A stretch of DNA of 64,000 nt from Aliiglaciecola sp041538045 (lineage in GTDB: Bacteria > Pseudomonadota > Gammaproteobacteria > Enterobacterales > Alteromonadaceae), in contig NZ_JBGOSE010000011.1 in NCBI RefSeq assembly GCF_041538045.1, forward strand, positions 74,188 to 138,187, written 5' to 3'. Numbering within the stretch: position 1 is the first letter of the stretch; every line of letters begins with the position of its first letter. Positions 46,075 through 54,322 of this stretch are shown piece after piece. The notes under the pieces were generated by a model. The model did no database searches. It saw only the letters and a program-made list of their open reading frames with translations, and was not told the origin of the DNA. A program made the position numbers and the translations under genes.

Positions 46075-46815
46075 TCATATAACGATGGTTTGGTCCCCTA
46101 CATGATTAATCGCCTCACTAGCGTCGACTGTTATTAACATTAGATCTTTAAGGTGAACTGAACCAGCAATCGCTGATGCCAATAACGGACAATCAACACT
46201 GATTATCATGCCTTTTGCTAGGATGATATCTTCACTCTGTGCACCAGAGTTTTTACCCACATGATCTGTATGGTAAAGACCTAGGCTATGAAGTGAGCAA
46301 GAAACAGCGTAATTCCCCCTAATTTTTGCATAGTTGCTTGCCCCAAAGCGGTGATCCCAGAAAACTTTATTCTAGATTTAAAGCAAGCCTAAGGGAGTCT
46401 ATTAAGAACGATTAACCATCGCGAAAGGGGGACATCAAATACATCATCACGAATGCGATCCACTATCATAAACACGCCAGTGTTACCGCGTTTAGTCGCT
46501 TCAGCGTTTATCGGCTAGGCACGACGCAAATGTGCAATTTCTATATCAGATTTAACCGGACGTATACCTTTAAGTGCGTCATCGGCATCTGTGATCGAAA
46601 CATCGGGTAAAGTTGTCGAGATTAATTCCCAATGGGGGATGTTGTTAATTGCCACTCTAGCTTTGATCAGGCCAAGGACGCTAAATGCCTTTTTAAATGC
46701 CGCTCCAGCGCCAATGTATGCACCATATTCTTTTGCTGTTTGTGGTGTTCGAATTGCTCGTCTGGCTTCTATAGCTCGGCTTAATTTGATACGGGATCCA
46801 GAAAGTGGTGGAGCC
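46075..46815 (-). pseudogene. Decayed M24-family (Xaa-Pro peptidase/creatinase-like) gene
   Basis: Minus-strand translation gives M24-family sequence in two frames. The upstream part (about 46780-46515) reads as the end of the N-terminal domain, with KGIRPVKSDIEIAHLRRA followed by an in-frame TAG at 46515-46517. The downstream part (about 46360-46075) reads LHSLGLYHTDHVG and ILAKGMIISVDCPL then GSVHLKDLMLITVD, matching the catalytic half of M24 enzymes, but in another frame. The N-terminal start is missing. The gene is therefore truncated, interrupted and frameshifted. An ORF on the plus strand here (46591-46830) is a shadow. Confidence 0.75.
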
Positions 46816-46830
46816 GTTGAGAAATCTTAA

Positions 46831-46861
46831 TTCAAAATGAAAGTAAATCATTCAAAATGAA
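46831..46861 (+). promoter_or_regulatory. Two activator-binding palindromes (TTCA-N3-TGAA)
   Basis: Identical TTCAAAATGAA at 46831-46841 and 46851-46861, 20 bases (two helical turns) apart. They lie 107 and 87 bases before the GG of the -24 element at 46938. They are the likely enhancer sites of the PrpR-like activator. Confidence 0.65.
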
Positions 46862-46935
46862 GGATTGTACTTGGTTTGATATTTAAGGGGTGTTGTTAAC
46901 CGATTGATTTTATTGGACTTAACTTACTTCGGATG

Positions 46936-46952
46936 CTGGCATGAAGACTGCA
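46936..46952 (+). promoter_or_regulatory. Sigma-54-type promoter of the VOC gene
   Basis: CTGGCATGAAGACTGCA: GG at 46938-46939 and GC at 46950-46951, with exactly 10 bases between. It is close to consensus TGGCAC-N5-TTGCA. The gene starts about 92 bases downstream. Confidence 0.7.
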
Positions 46953-47043
46953 GTGTCGAATCACATGACATAGGATTAACTGATGGCTTAAGGTAAGCGG
47001 TTCATCTTAAACAGCCTAGTGAAACCAAGCGGGAGAGCACGTT

Positions 47044-47433
47044 TTGATCACCCATATTCACCACATTAATTTTGTGGTGGCAGATTTAGACAAATCAGTA
47101 CGCTATTTCAACGGATTGTTAAAGCAATCACCGGTAATTGAAGAGCTTCCCCAAAGACTAGTAAAAACTGCACGTTTTAACGTGGGGGAAAGTCTATTGG
47201 TTTTAGTTCAACCGCTGAGCAATGAAGGAGTCGTTGCTGAGATACTTGCGCAAAAAGGAGAAGGAATATTTCTACTTTCTTTTGCAACTGAGTCTATCGA
47301 TGAAACATTGCAAAAACTGGAAATTAAGTACTTGGAAAAACGAACAGGTTTGCAAGGCTGGTCCATTTGCGACCTTGCCGAATATGACCAGTTTGGCGCG
47401 ATTTTGCAGTTAACCGAATCATCAAAAAGTTAA
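47044..47433 (+). CDS. VOC (glyoxalase/epimerase-like) family protein
   Basis: This 129-residue protein has one VOC module pair. IHHINFVVADLDKSVRYF at the start resembles methylmalonyl-CoA epimerase, with a GEGI segment in the middle and Glu near the end (ILQLTE) as expected metal ligand. The His that usually follows GEGI is replaced by Phe-Leu, so metal binding or catalysis may differ. The start is TTG 47044, with GGGAG at 47031-47035. It is expressed from its own sigma-54-type promoter, which shares operators with the neighbouring regulator operon, so it probably acts in the same pathway. Confidence 0.78.
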   Translation: MITHIHHINFVVADLDKSVRYFNGLLKQSPVIEELPQRLVKTARFNVGESLLVLVQPLSNEGVVAEILAQKGEGIFLLSFATESIDETLQKLEIKYLEKRTGLQGWSICDLAEYDQFGAILQLTESSKS

Positions 47434-47435
47434 AT

Positions 47436-47500
47436 TTCAAAATGAATGATTTTATTTCAAAATGATAGAATATTTTTCATTTTGAAATTTTCAACTTGAA
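47436..47500 (+). promoter_or_regulatory. Four activator-binding palindromes upstream of the regulator operon
   Basis: TTCAAAATGAA (47436), TTCAAAATGAT (47456) and TTCATTTTGAA (47476) start exactly 20 bases apart. TTCAACTTGAA follows at 47490. The second and third lie 107 and 87 bases before the GG of the -24 element at 47563, the same distances as at the VOC promoter. Confidence 0.7.
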
Positions 47501-47560
47501 AGTGAAAATCTGAAATGGTGTAAATTATTGAATTATAATGGTTTTTAAATTCCATTGTTT

Positions 47561-47577
47561 TTGGCATGAACCGTGCT
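47561..47577 (+). promoter_or_regulatory. Sigma-54-type promoter of the regulator/catabolic operon
   Basis: TTGGCATGAACCGTGCT: GG at 47563-47564 and GC at 47575-47576, with 10 bases between. It shares TGGCATGAA with the promoter at 46936. The TTG start of the regulator is 43 bases downstream. Confidence 0.75.
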
Positions 47578-47619
47578 ATGTTAATTTGCTAACAATTTTC
47601 ACTTTCAGGTTGCAATAAA

Positions 47620-49494
47620 TTGATAAAGCAAAGTCACAAAATCCGTATTCTAATCTTTGGCCATAAAGAGTTTAGCCAATTGGTTAGTAGTGTATTAGAA
47701 GAGTTTGAAGAACAAGCTGAATGCAAAGTTGTCGATGCAATCATCGGCACTATTCATGAAGCCAATACCCATATTAATGTATTCAAACCAGACTTAGTGA
47801 TTAGCGCTGGTAGCAATTCAGCATACTTGAAAACTACCTTAGATGTGCCTGTATTATCTATTCCCGTCACAGAGTCCGATATTGTTAGCGCTGTCTTAAA
47901 AGCCTCTAAAGTAAGTAACGACATCCACCTAATTACTTATGATGATTACAGCAGTCTAGTTGGCCTATTAAATACTAGTACATCGGTTAATATTACGTGT
48001 CATCAGTACGAAACCGCTGAAGATGCTAAACAAAGGTATCAATTAGCTCACTTAACCTCAGATAATGTTGTAGTGGGAGCCAGTTTAGTCTGTGGGCTGG
48101 CCCTTTTAGACAATATAAAGTCTTTCTTAATATATTCAAAAGAATCCTGCCGAGCAGTATTAAAAGAAGCCGTTGTTTTGGGGCGCAAACAACGGGATTC
48201 AATTCACACAAAAGCAATTCATAAATGGTTAGATGAGGACTCGAAAACGCCGATTCTAGTGGTCGACAACTATACCGATGTTCTAACCTCGAATAGCGCC
48301 GCAAAAACAGAATTTGCCATCGACTCGAATAACAAACAAGAAATTTTGGATTTGTTGCACAGTAGCCAGTTTGCCGATGTATCAGATGGAAAGTGTCGGT
48401 TAAATGAAACCGATTGGTGGTTTCATAAAGACACCATCATGATGACCAATAGTCAGTTTAATGTGTACCAATTTTATGCGCAAACACCGCAAATATTTCC
48501 TCCTAAGAAAGCTCCCACCCTAGACCAACCGCTAATTTATAAATCCAAATTAATGACCGACTTGATTGAACGTACTGATCTGTACGCAAACTCTCCAAGT
48601 CATGTGTTAATCATTGGTGAGTCGGGTACGGGTAAAGAAATGATCGCAAAACGTATTCATCAAAAAAGTCAGTTTGCAGAAGGACGTTTTGTGGCGATTA
48701 ACTGCGCAGCAATGCCCAGTGAGTTGTTTGAAGGGGAGTTGTTTGGTTACGTAGAAGGGGCTTTTACTGGCTCAAAACGTGGCGGCAAACATGGCTTGTT
48801 ATATGAAGCAGATAATGGCGTGTTATTTTTAGATGAAGTGGGAGAGTTAAGCTTACCTCAGCAAGCAAAATTGCTCCGCGTTATCCAAGAAAAAACCTAC
48901 CGACCCATAGGTTCGCACAAAGAATTCAAAGTGAATCTTAAAGTGATTGCCGCCACCAATCGTCCCTTGGCCACACAAGTCAAACAGGGGTTGTTCAGAG
49001 ATGACTTGTATTACCGCCTGAACGTTCTAAGCATTAATGTTCCCTCTTTAAAAGAACGTCGTGAAGATATTGAAAATATCACCCAAAACAAGTTGATGGC
49101 CCTTAATTTTGGCAGTTTGAGTGAAGAGGTTATTCAGCGACTGACCCAACAATTAAGCCCTATTTTTAATGCCTATGATTGGCCAGGAAATATCCGAGAA
49201 TTGGAAAATATTGTTGAACGTTTACTGGTTTATTGCTCCGCATTCCAAGACGTAACCAGTAAAAAAGTGTCGCAATTGTTGACTGAGTTAGCGCCAGAAC
49301 TATTTGAAATAAAACAAATAGAACAAACCGGTGCTATCGCAAAAAATGAACAAGAGTTGCTTAACCAAGCAATGACAAAATTTAACGGCAATAAAGAATT
49401 GGTTGCCCAGTATTTAGGAATTAGCCAAACCACCTTATGGCGAAGATTGAAACGCAATAATAACAATAACCAAGAGGGAAAACACAATGCTTAG
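47620..49494 (+). CDS. PrpR-like sigma-54-dependent activator
   Basis: The 624-residue protein has a PrpR_N-type sensor domain (IRILIFGHKEFSQLVSSVLEE, about 1-190) and a central AAA+ domain. This domain has Walker A GESGTGKE (333-340), the sigma-54 contact loop GAFTGS (380-385; Ser replaces the usual Ala), Walker B VLFLDEVGEL and the RDDLYYRLNVL segment. A C-terminal Fis-type helix-turn-helix (NKELVAQYLGISQTTLWRRLKR) ends it. PrpR_N domains sense small organic acids such as 2-methylcitrate. The TTG start is preceded by AGG. The gene lies downstream of a sigma-54 promoter and overlaps the TonB receptor by 8 bases, so it would drive its own operon. Confidence 0.9.
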   Translation: MIKQSHKIRILIFGHKEFSQLVSSVLEEFEEQAECKVVDAIIGTIHEANTHINVFKPDLVISAGSNSAYLKTTLDVPVLSIPVTESDIVSAVLKASKVSNDIHLITYDDYSSLVGLLNTSTSVNITCHQYETAEDAKQRYQLAHLTSDNVVVGASLVCGLALLDNIKSFLIYSKESCRAVLKEAVVLGRKQRDSIHTKAIHKWLDEDSKTPILVVDNYTDVLTSNSAAKTEFAIDSNNKQEILDLLHSSQFADVSDGKCRLNETDWWFHKDTIMMTNSQFNVYQFYAQTPQIFPPKKAPTLDQPLIYKSKLMTDLIERTDLYANSPSHVLIIGESGTGKEMIAKRIHQKSQFAEGRFVAINCAAMPSELFEGELFGYVEGAFTGSKRGGKHGLLYEADNGVLFLDEVGELSLPQQAKLLRVIQEKTYRPIGSHKEFKVNLKVIAATNRPLATQVKQGLFRDDLYYRLNVLSINVPSLKERREDIENITQNKLMALNFGSLSEEVIQRLTQQLSPIFNAYDWPGNIRELENIVERLLVYCSAFQDVTSKKVSQLLTELAPELFEIKQIEQTGAIAKNEQELLNQAMTKFNGNKELVAQYLGISQTTLWRRLKRNNNNNQEGKHNA

Positions 49495-52063
49495 ATTTAC
49501 CCGAAATAAATTGGGAAATGCTATCGCGATATCGATGTTAACCAGCTCAACTACTTTTGCCGGTGCTGCCCTTGCGCAAGACACCCAAGCAGAAGAAGAG
49601 TCAATTGAGCTAATTAGTATCTCCCGTAAGCGTCCAGAAAGTCTACAACAAGTACCTATTGCCGTAAGCGCTTTATCAGCCAGAGATATTGAAACCGCTG
49701 GTATCGAACGCCCCGGAGATTTTATCTCCCTTGTCCCTAATGTGAACATTGTTGACACTGCAAACGTCGGTGACACCCAAGTAAATATTCGCGGTATAGT
49801 TTCAACCCGTGATGCAGAGTCGACCTTTGCTTATGTGGTTGATGGTGTGCTGATGACCAATCCCAATGGCTTCAATGGTGAGTTGTTGGATATTGCTCAA
49901 ATCGAAATTCTTAAAGGCCCGCAAGGCGCGTTATATGGTCGTAACGCTGTGGCAGGGGCGATTTTAGTAACCACTACATTACCTAGCGATGAACTTGAAG
50001 GTAGCGTTAAAGTGGCAGTAGGCAATGCCGGCGCGAAGCGGATTAACGGAATTATTAGCGGTGGCCTCAGTGAGACATTGAGAGGACGTTTGACCGCTAG
50101 TTACAATAGCATCGACGGTCACTATCAAAACGATTTCACCAGAGAAGACTCAGTAGATTTCTTAGAAGATACCACACTAAAAGGCAGACTTATGTGGGAC
50201 GCTACTGAAAATCTAACCTTGGACATGCGAGCTGGTGTTTCTAGTGTAGAAGGTGGTGCAATCAACTTTAATGCAGTGTTTGCTTTGCCGTCTTTTGTTG
50301 AGGATTTTAATCAACCAGCCTATAACGCCAATGTAAATGAGCACGATTTTGTGTTCGCATTTAATGTCCCTGGTGAAAACAAACAAGATAGCACAGAGCT
50401 TTCAGTAAAAGCCGATTGGGATCTTGAGGGGTATGATGTAACTGGCGTCTTGTCTTACAACGATCTGGAAGAAACCTTACTATCTGATGGTACCAGTGCT
50501 TCTTTTTATGGTTATGAGTTGACGCCACAGTGTCAAACTGACCGAGCTACCTTGAACAATACACCCTCAGCCCTAGGTGGCGCGGATCGCACGGATTTAT
50601 TCGGTGAGTTCTTTGCTCCCTTCGGTGTTTTTCCTCCCGGCGTTGAGTTTACTGGGGTTTACGGTCCATACACTCCCACTTCGTGTGACGGATATCAGTA
50701 TCAAGAGCGCAGTCAATCTGACTTTAGTGGTGAACTAAGAATTACCTCAGACGATGATACTGCTGATCTGCGTTGGATCGCCGGTGTGTATTTTGCTGAA
50801 ATCGACCGTGATGTAGTGGTTGCCTATGGTGCTGATCAAGGTCAAGGTTATTTGCAGCAAGCTTATGTGCCACCTACAGGGGCAAACCCAACGGATTTAT
50901 TGTTCGATGATACTTACGATACCTCAGTGTTATCGGCATTTGGTCAAGTTGAGTATGACGTGTCTGAGAAACTTGAATTATCAGTGGCCCTTCGTTATGA
51001 CTATGAAGACCGGACCGTTTCTAACAATGTCCCTAATGTCTCTGCGTCTGGCCTCAACATTAATACTATTGTGGATGGTGAAGTTGGCCCTATTAACCCA
51101 GGTTTAGTCGCCAACCCTGATGGTATTCCTGATCGCAGTCGCTCATTTGCCCAATTCCAACCTAAAGTTACCTTGAGTTATGAACTATCCGACAGGGTGA
51201 ACTCTTATGCCAGTTATGGTGTTGGCTTTAGAAGCGGAGGCTTTAACTCTCTGGGGACACAAGCCACCTTAGATTATTGGTTTAATAGCTCAGGTACGGG
51301 TAATCCCGGTGATTCAGTGGATGCGCAACTGCTGATTTCTGATGAATACGATAAAGAAGTTACCACTAATATTGAATTGGGTATTAAATCTAAATTTTTA
51401 GATAACAAGGTTAAATTGAACGCAGCCGTGTTCAAAACCAATGTTGAAGATAACCAGTTCTTTGAATTTTTTGCCGGACCTTTCGGTTTATTACGTGCGG
51501 TGAGCACCATCGATGAATTAGAAATTCAAGGTTTTGAACTTGATGTTACAGCTGATGTTACTGAAAGTTTCAAAGTGTTTGCTGGATTGGGTTTGCTTGA
51601 TTCAGAGATCAAAGAAAACCGCAGTCGTCCCATTACCGTCGGTAACAAAGCACCTCAGTCGCCTGACACCACTTATACCCTAGGGTTTAGTTATGAACAA
51701 CCAGTGAATGATGAGTATTGGGTGACCACTCGCGTGGATTATCAATACACTGGAGAAACCTATTTCCACACCTTACAGGGTGAAGAAACTCCCACTATTT
51801 GGGACTTCTTCGGAACCTTGGGAGGCGGAGTTCCACCGGGTCCTCACTCGCAAAATTTTGATAATGCTAAACGTGATTCCTTTTTCACCATCAATGCTCG
51901 TATTGCCCTTGAAGCTGAAAACTGGACCTTGGCCATTTATGGCAAAAACATCACAGACGAAGAATATTTACAAGAAGTCATTCCTGCACCTGAATTCGGT
52001 GGTTCGTTTATCCACCCCTCAGCCCTCGCAGAGTATGGCGTTGAATTCGCTTATAACTTTTAA
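49487..52063 (+). CDS. TonB-dependent outer-membrane receptor
   Basis: An 858-residue receptor. It has a signal peptide (cleavage near ALAQ, about residue 31), a plug domain (ESLQQVPIAVSALSARDIETAG, DGVLMTNPNG, EILKGPQGALYGRNAVAGAI) and a 22-strand type barrel ending in FAYNF with a terminal Phe. The TonB box is probably near IELISISRKRP. It would import an unknown ligand. Being second in an operon of CoA and hydantoinase genes, it most likely takes up the substrate or a precursor of that pathway. AGAGGGA precedes ATG. Confidence 0.93.
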   Translation: MLRFTRNKLGNAIAISMLTSSTTFAGAALAQDTQAEEESIELISISRKRPESLQQVPIAVSALSARDIETAGIERPGDFISLVPNVNIVDTANVGDTQVNIRGIVSTRDAESTFAYVVDGVLMTNPNGFNGELLDIAQIEILKGPQGALYGRNAVAGAILVTTTLPSDELEGSVKVAVGNAGAKRINGIISGGLSETLRGRLTASYNSIDGHYQNDFTREDSVDFLEDTTLKGRLMWDATENLTLDMRAGVSSVEGGAINFNAVFALPSFVEDFNQPAYNANVNEHDFVFAFNVPGENKQDSTELSVKADWDLEGYDVTGVLSYNDLEETLLSDGTSASFYGYELTPQCQTDRATLNNTPSALGGADRTDLFGEFFAPFGVFPPGVEFTGVYGPYTPTSCDGYQYQERSQSDFSGELRITSDDDTADLRWIAGVYFAEIDRDVVVAYGADQGQGYLQQAYVPPTGANPTDLLFDDTYDTSVLSAFGQVEYDVSEKLELSVALRYDYEDRTVSNNVPNVSASGLNINTIVDGEVGPINPGLVANPDGIPDRSRSFAQFQPKVTLSYELSDRVNSYASYGVGFRSGGFNSLGTQATLDYWFNSSGTGNPGDSVDAQLLISDEYDKEVTTNIELGIKSKFLDNKVKLNAAVFKTNVEDNQFFEFFAGPFGLLRAVSTIDELEIQGFELDVTADVTESFKVFAGLGLLDSEIKENRSRPITVGNKAPQSPDTTYTLGFSYEQPVNDEYWVTTRVDYQYTGETYFHTLQGEETPTIWDFFGTLGGGVPPGPHSQNFDNAKRDSFFTINARIALEAENWTLAIYGKNITDEEYLQEVIPAPEFGGSFIHPSALAEYGVEFAYNF

Positions 52064-52146
52064 GCACTTTTTAAGTGGCGGGGATTGGCGCTGTTAGTGC
52101 CATACCCGTTGACTTTCAAGACACATAAAATAACTGGAGATAAAGA

Positions 52147-53361
52147 ATGAATAAGCCGCTTTCTGGCATACGTGTAATCGATTTAACACATATGTTATCA
52201 GGTCCGTATTGCGCAATGTTGCTCGCTGATTTAGGCGCAGAAACCATCAAGGTTGAACCGTTACAAGGAGAAGGCACTCGTAAATTGCTTGCCAGTGATC
52301 CGAAAAACTCTCTAGATGGAATGGGCGCTTATTACATTACTTTGAACCGTAATAAACAAAGTATTTGTATCGACTTAAAAAGTGATGAAGGTAAACAAGT
52401 TTTTTATGATTTGGTAAAAGAGTCTGATGTGGTAGTGAATAACTTTGGTGCAGGTGTGCCTGATCGTTTAGGTATTGACTACAACACACTGAGCAAAATT
52501 AACCCCCGAATTATTACTTGTAGTATTACCGGTTTTGGTAGCAGTGGACCGAAATTTAAACGACCTGCATTTGACCAAGTTGCTCAAGCGATGGGCGGCG
52601 GTATGTCAATTACCGGTATTGATCAAGAAAACCCGGTTAGAGCTGGTATTCCCATCGGTGATTTAGGTGGTGGTATGTTTGCGGTAATGGGAATTCAGTC
52701 AGCCATCATTGAACGGGTAACCAGTGGCAAAGGCCAAGATGTGGATATTTCCATGTTGGACTGTCAAATATCAATGCTTAACTACATGGCAACCATGCAC
52801 TTCTTATCTGGTGAAAACCCGTATCCAATCGGTAATTCGCATTTTGTTCATGTTCCTTACAATACCTTCCAAACCTCAGATGGTTTTGTAGTTATTGCAG
52901 TGATCACAGACAACTTCTGGAAAAACCTGAATGAAGTGGTCAAATGCCCTGAGTTTGAAGATAGCAAATATGATGGTCAGCCTGGACGTTGGGCTGATAG
53001 AGATTTCATCAATGCCAAATTAAACGAAATTTTGAGTCAAAACACGTCGGCTTATTGGATTGAACAGTTGGAAGCCAAACGCATTCCTTGCGCACCGGTT
53101 AATAACTTATCTCAGGCATTGAGCGACGAGCAAGTATTGCATCGTAATATGGTGGTTGATTTAAAACACCCTGATGGCAAAAGCACAAAAGGACCAGGTA
53201 ACCCGATTAAATTCTCACGTACCGATGAAGAGTCTTTCTCTCCTGCACCGGTATTAGGACAAGATACTCAAACTGTCTTGTCAGAGCTGTTACAGATGTC
53301 ACAAGAACGCATCAACTCCTTGGTTGAAAGTGGCGCAATTAAAGGAACTAGCAATGAGTAA
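52147..53361 (+). CDS. Class III CoA transferase (CaiB/BaiF family)
   Basis: The 404-residue protein transfers CoA between acids. The N-terminal GIRVIDLTHMLSGPYCAMLLADLGAETIKVE is typical, and the catalytic Asp is D143 in FDQVAQAMGGG. The C-terminal part has RIPCAPVNNLSQAL and VLGQDTQ. A likely role is activation of the acid fed to the following lyase. GGAGAT lies before ATG. The end overlaps the next gene's start by 8 bases. Confidence 0.92.
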   Translation: MNKPLSGIRVIDLTHMLSGPYCAMLLADLGAETIKVEPLQGEGTRKLLASDPKNSLDGMGAYYITLNRNKQSICIDLKSDEGKQVFYDLVKESDVVVNNFGAGVPDRLGIDYNTLSKINPRIITCSITGFGSSGPKFKRPAFDQVAQAMGGGMSITGIDQENPVRAGIPIGDLGGGMFAVMGIQSAIIERVTSGKGQDVDISMLDCQISMLNYMATMHFLSGENPYPIGNSHFVHVPYNTFQTSDGFVVIAVITDNFWKNLNEVVKCPEFEDSKYDGQPGRWADRDFINAKLNEILSQNTSAYWIEQLEAKRIPCAPVNNLSQALSDEQVLHRNMVVDLKHPDGKSTKGPGNPIKFSRTDEESFSPAPVLGQDTQTVLSELLQMSQERINSLVESGAIKGTSNE

Positions 53362-54253
53362 TCGTGTATATATTAATGATGTAGGTCCTCGTGATGGGTT
53401 GCAAAATCAGACCGAGATACTCACGCCGCAACAACGTTTGCAACTGATTCAAGTGTTAACCGACGCTAGATTAGATGGTATCGAAGTGGGCGCATTTGTT
53501 TCGCCTAAGGCAGTGCCTGCAATGGCCGGTACTGATGAAATCTGTCAGCAGTTACCTAAAGCTAATTGCCACTTTTCAGCTCTTATCCCGAATATGAAAG
53601 GTTTCGAATTAGCCCAGAAAAACCAGGTTAAATTAGCCTCTTTGGTTATGGCTGCATCTAACACCATGAACGAAAAAAACATTCGCATGGATAATGAGCA
53701 AACCTTAAAGGTGATTGAGCAAGTGATCGAGGCGGGTAAAGGCACTGATGTTGAATTACAGGTGTATTTGGCCACTGCATGGGAATGTCCTTTCGAAGGT
53801 GCTATTCCAGCACAACAAGTTATCGATCTTGCTGAAAAATTGATCAGTATGGGCGCGTCTCGATTAGTGATTGCCGACACTATAGGTGCAGCGAATCCTC
53901 AGAGTGTTGAAGCCTTAATGACGACTTTGGTTGATAAGTTTGGCGAAGACAAAATTGCCTGTCACTTCCATGATACCCGCGCTATGGGATTGGCTAATGT
54001 GTATGCGGCCTTAACCGCCGGTGTGCGTAGGTTTGATGCTTCCATTGCCGGTTTAGGCGGTTGTCCCTTCGCGCCAGGGGCAAGTGGCAATGTTGCCACT
54101 GAAGACGTGGTGATGATGTGTCATCAAATGGGGTATGAAACTGGTATTGATATGCCAACCCTGTTAGCTGCATCTGAGCTTGCTATTGAGCTAACCAAAA
54201 CCGCAAAAGGCGGTAATGCTAAAACATGGTTACGTAAAAAGTACCCTGCATGA
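53354..54253 (+). CDS. mvaB: HMG-CoA lyase family enzyme
   Basis: A 299-residue aldolase-type lyase. GPRDGLQNQ carries the catalytic Arg/Asp, CHFHDTRAMG the metal His pair, and GLGGCPFAPGASGNVATEDVV the signature Cys loop. HMG-CoA lyase splits 3-hydroxy-3-methylglutaryl-CoA to acetoacetate and acetyl-CoA; relatives cleave longer branched 3-hydroxy acyl-CoAs. Start ATG 53354 (MSNRVY) has AAAGGA 7 bases before it and overlaps the CoA transferase; an upstream ATG at 53324 lies deep inside that gene. The operon context suggests a branched 3-hydroxy diacid as substrate. Confidence 0.92.
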   Translation: MSNRVYINDVGPRDGLQNQTEILTPQQRLQLIQVLTDARLDGIEVGAFVSPKAVPAMAGTDEICQQLPKANCHFSALIPNMKGFELAQKNQVKLASLVMAASNTMNEKNIRMDNEQTLKVIEQVIEAGKGTDVELQVYLATAWECPFEGAIPAQQVIDLAEKLISMGASRLVIADTIGAANPQSVEALMTTLVDKFGEDKIACHFHDTRAMGLANVYAALTAGVRRFDASIAGLGGCPFAPGASGNVATEDVVMMCHQMGYETGIDMPTLLAASELAIELTKTAKGGNAKTWLRKKYPA

Positions 54254-54322
54254 ACGTAAAAAATTAATACCAAGATTTTAAATAAAAATTAAATACAACA
54301 AGAATATAGAAAGGAAAACGTT

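Noticed and set aside
46591..46830. 79-codon plus-strand ORF
   Set aside because: It lies opposite the readable M24 pseudogene, which explains its openness.
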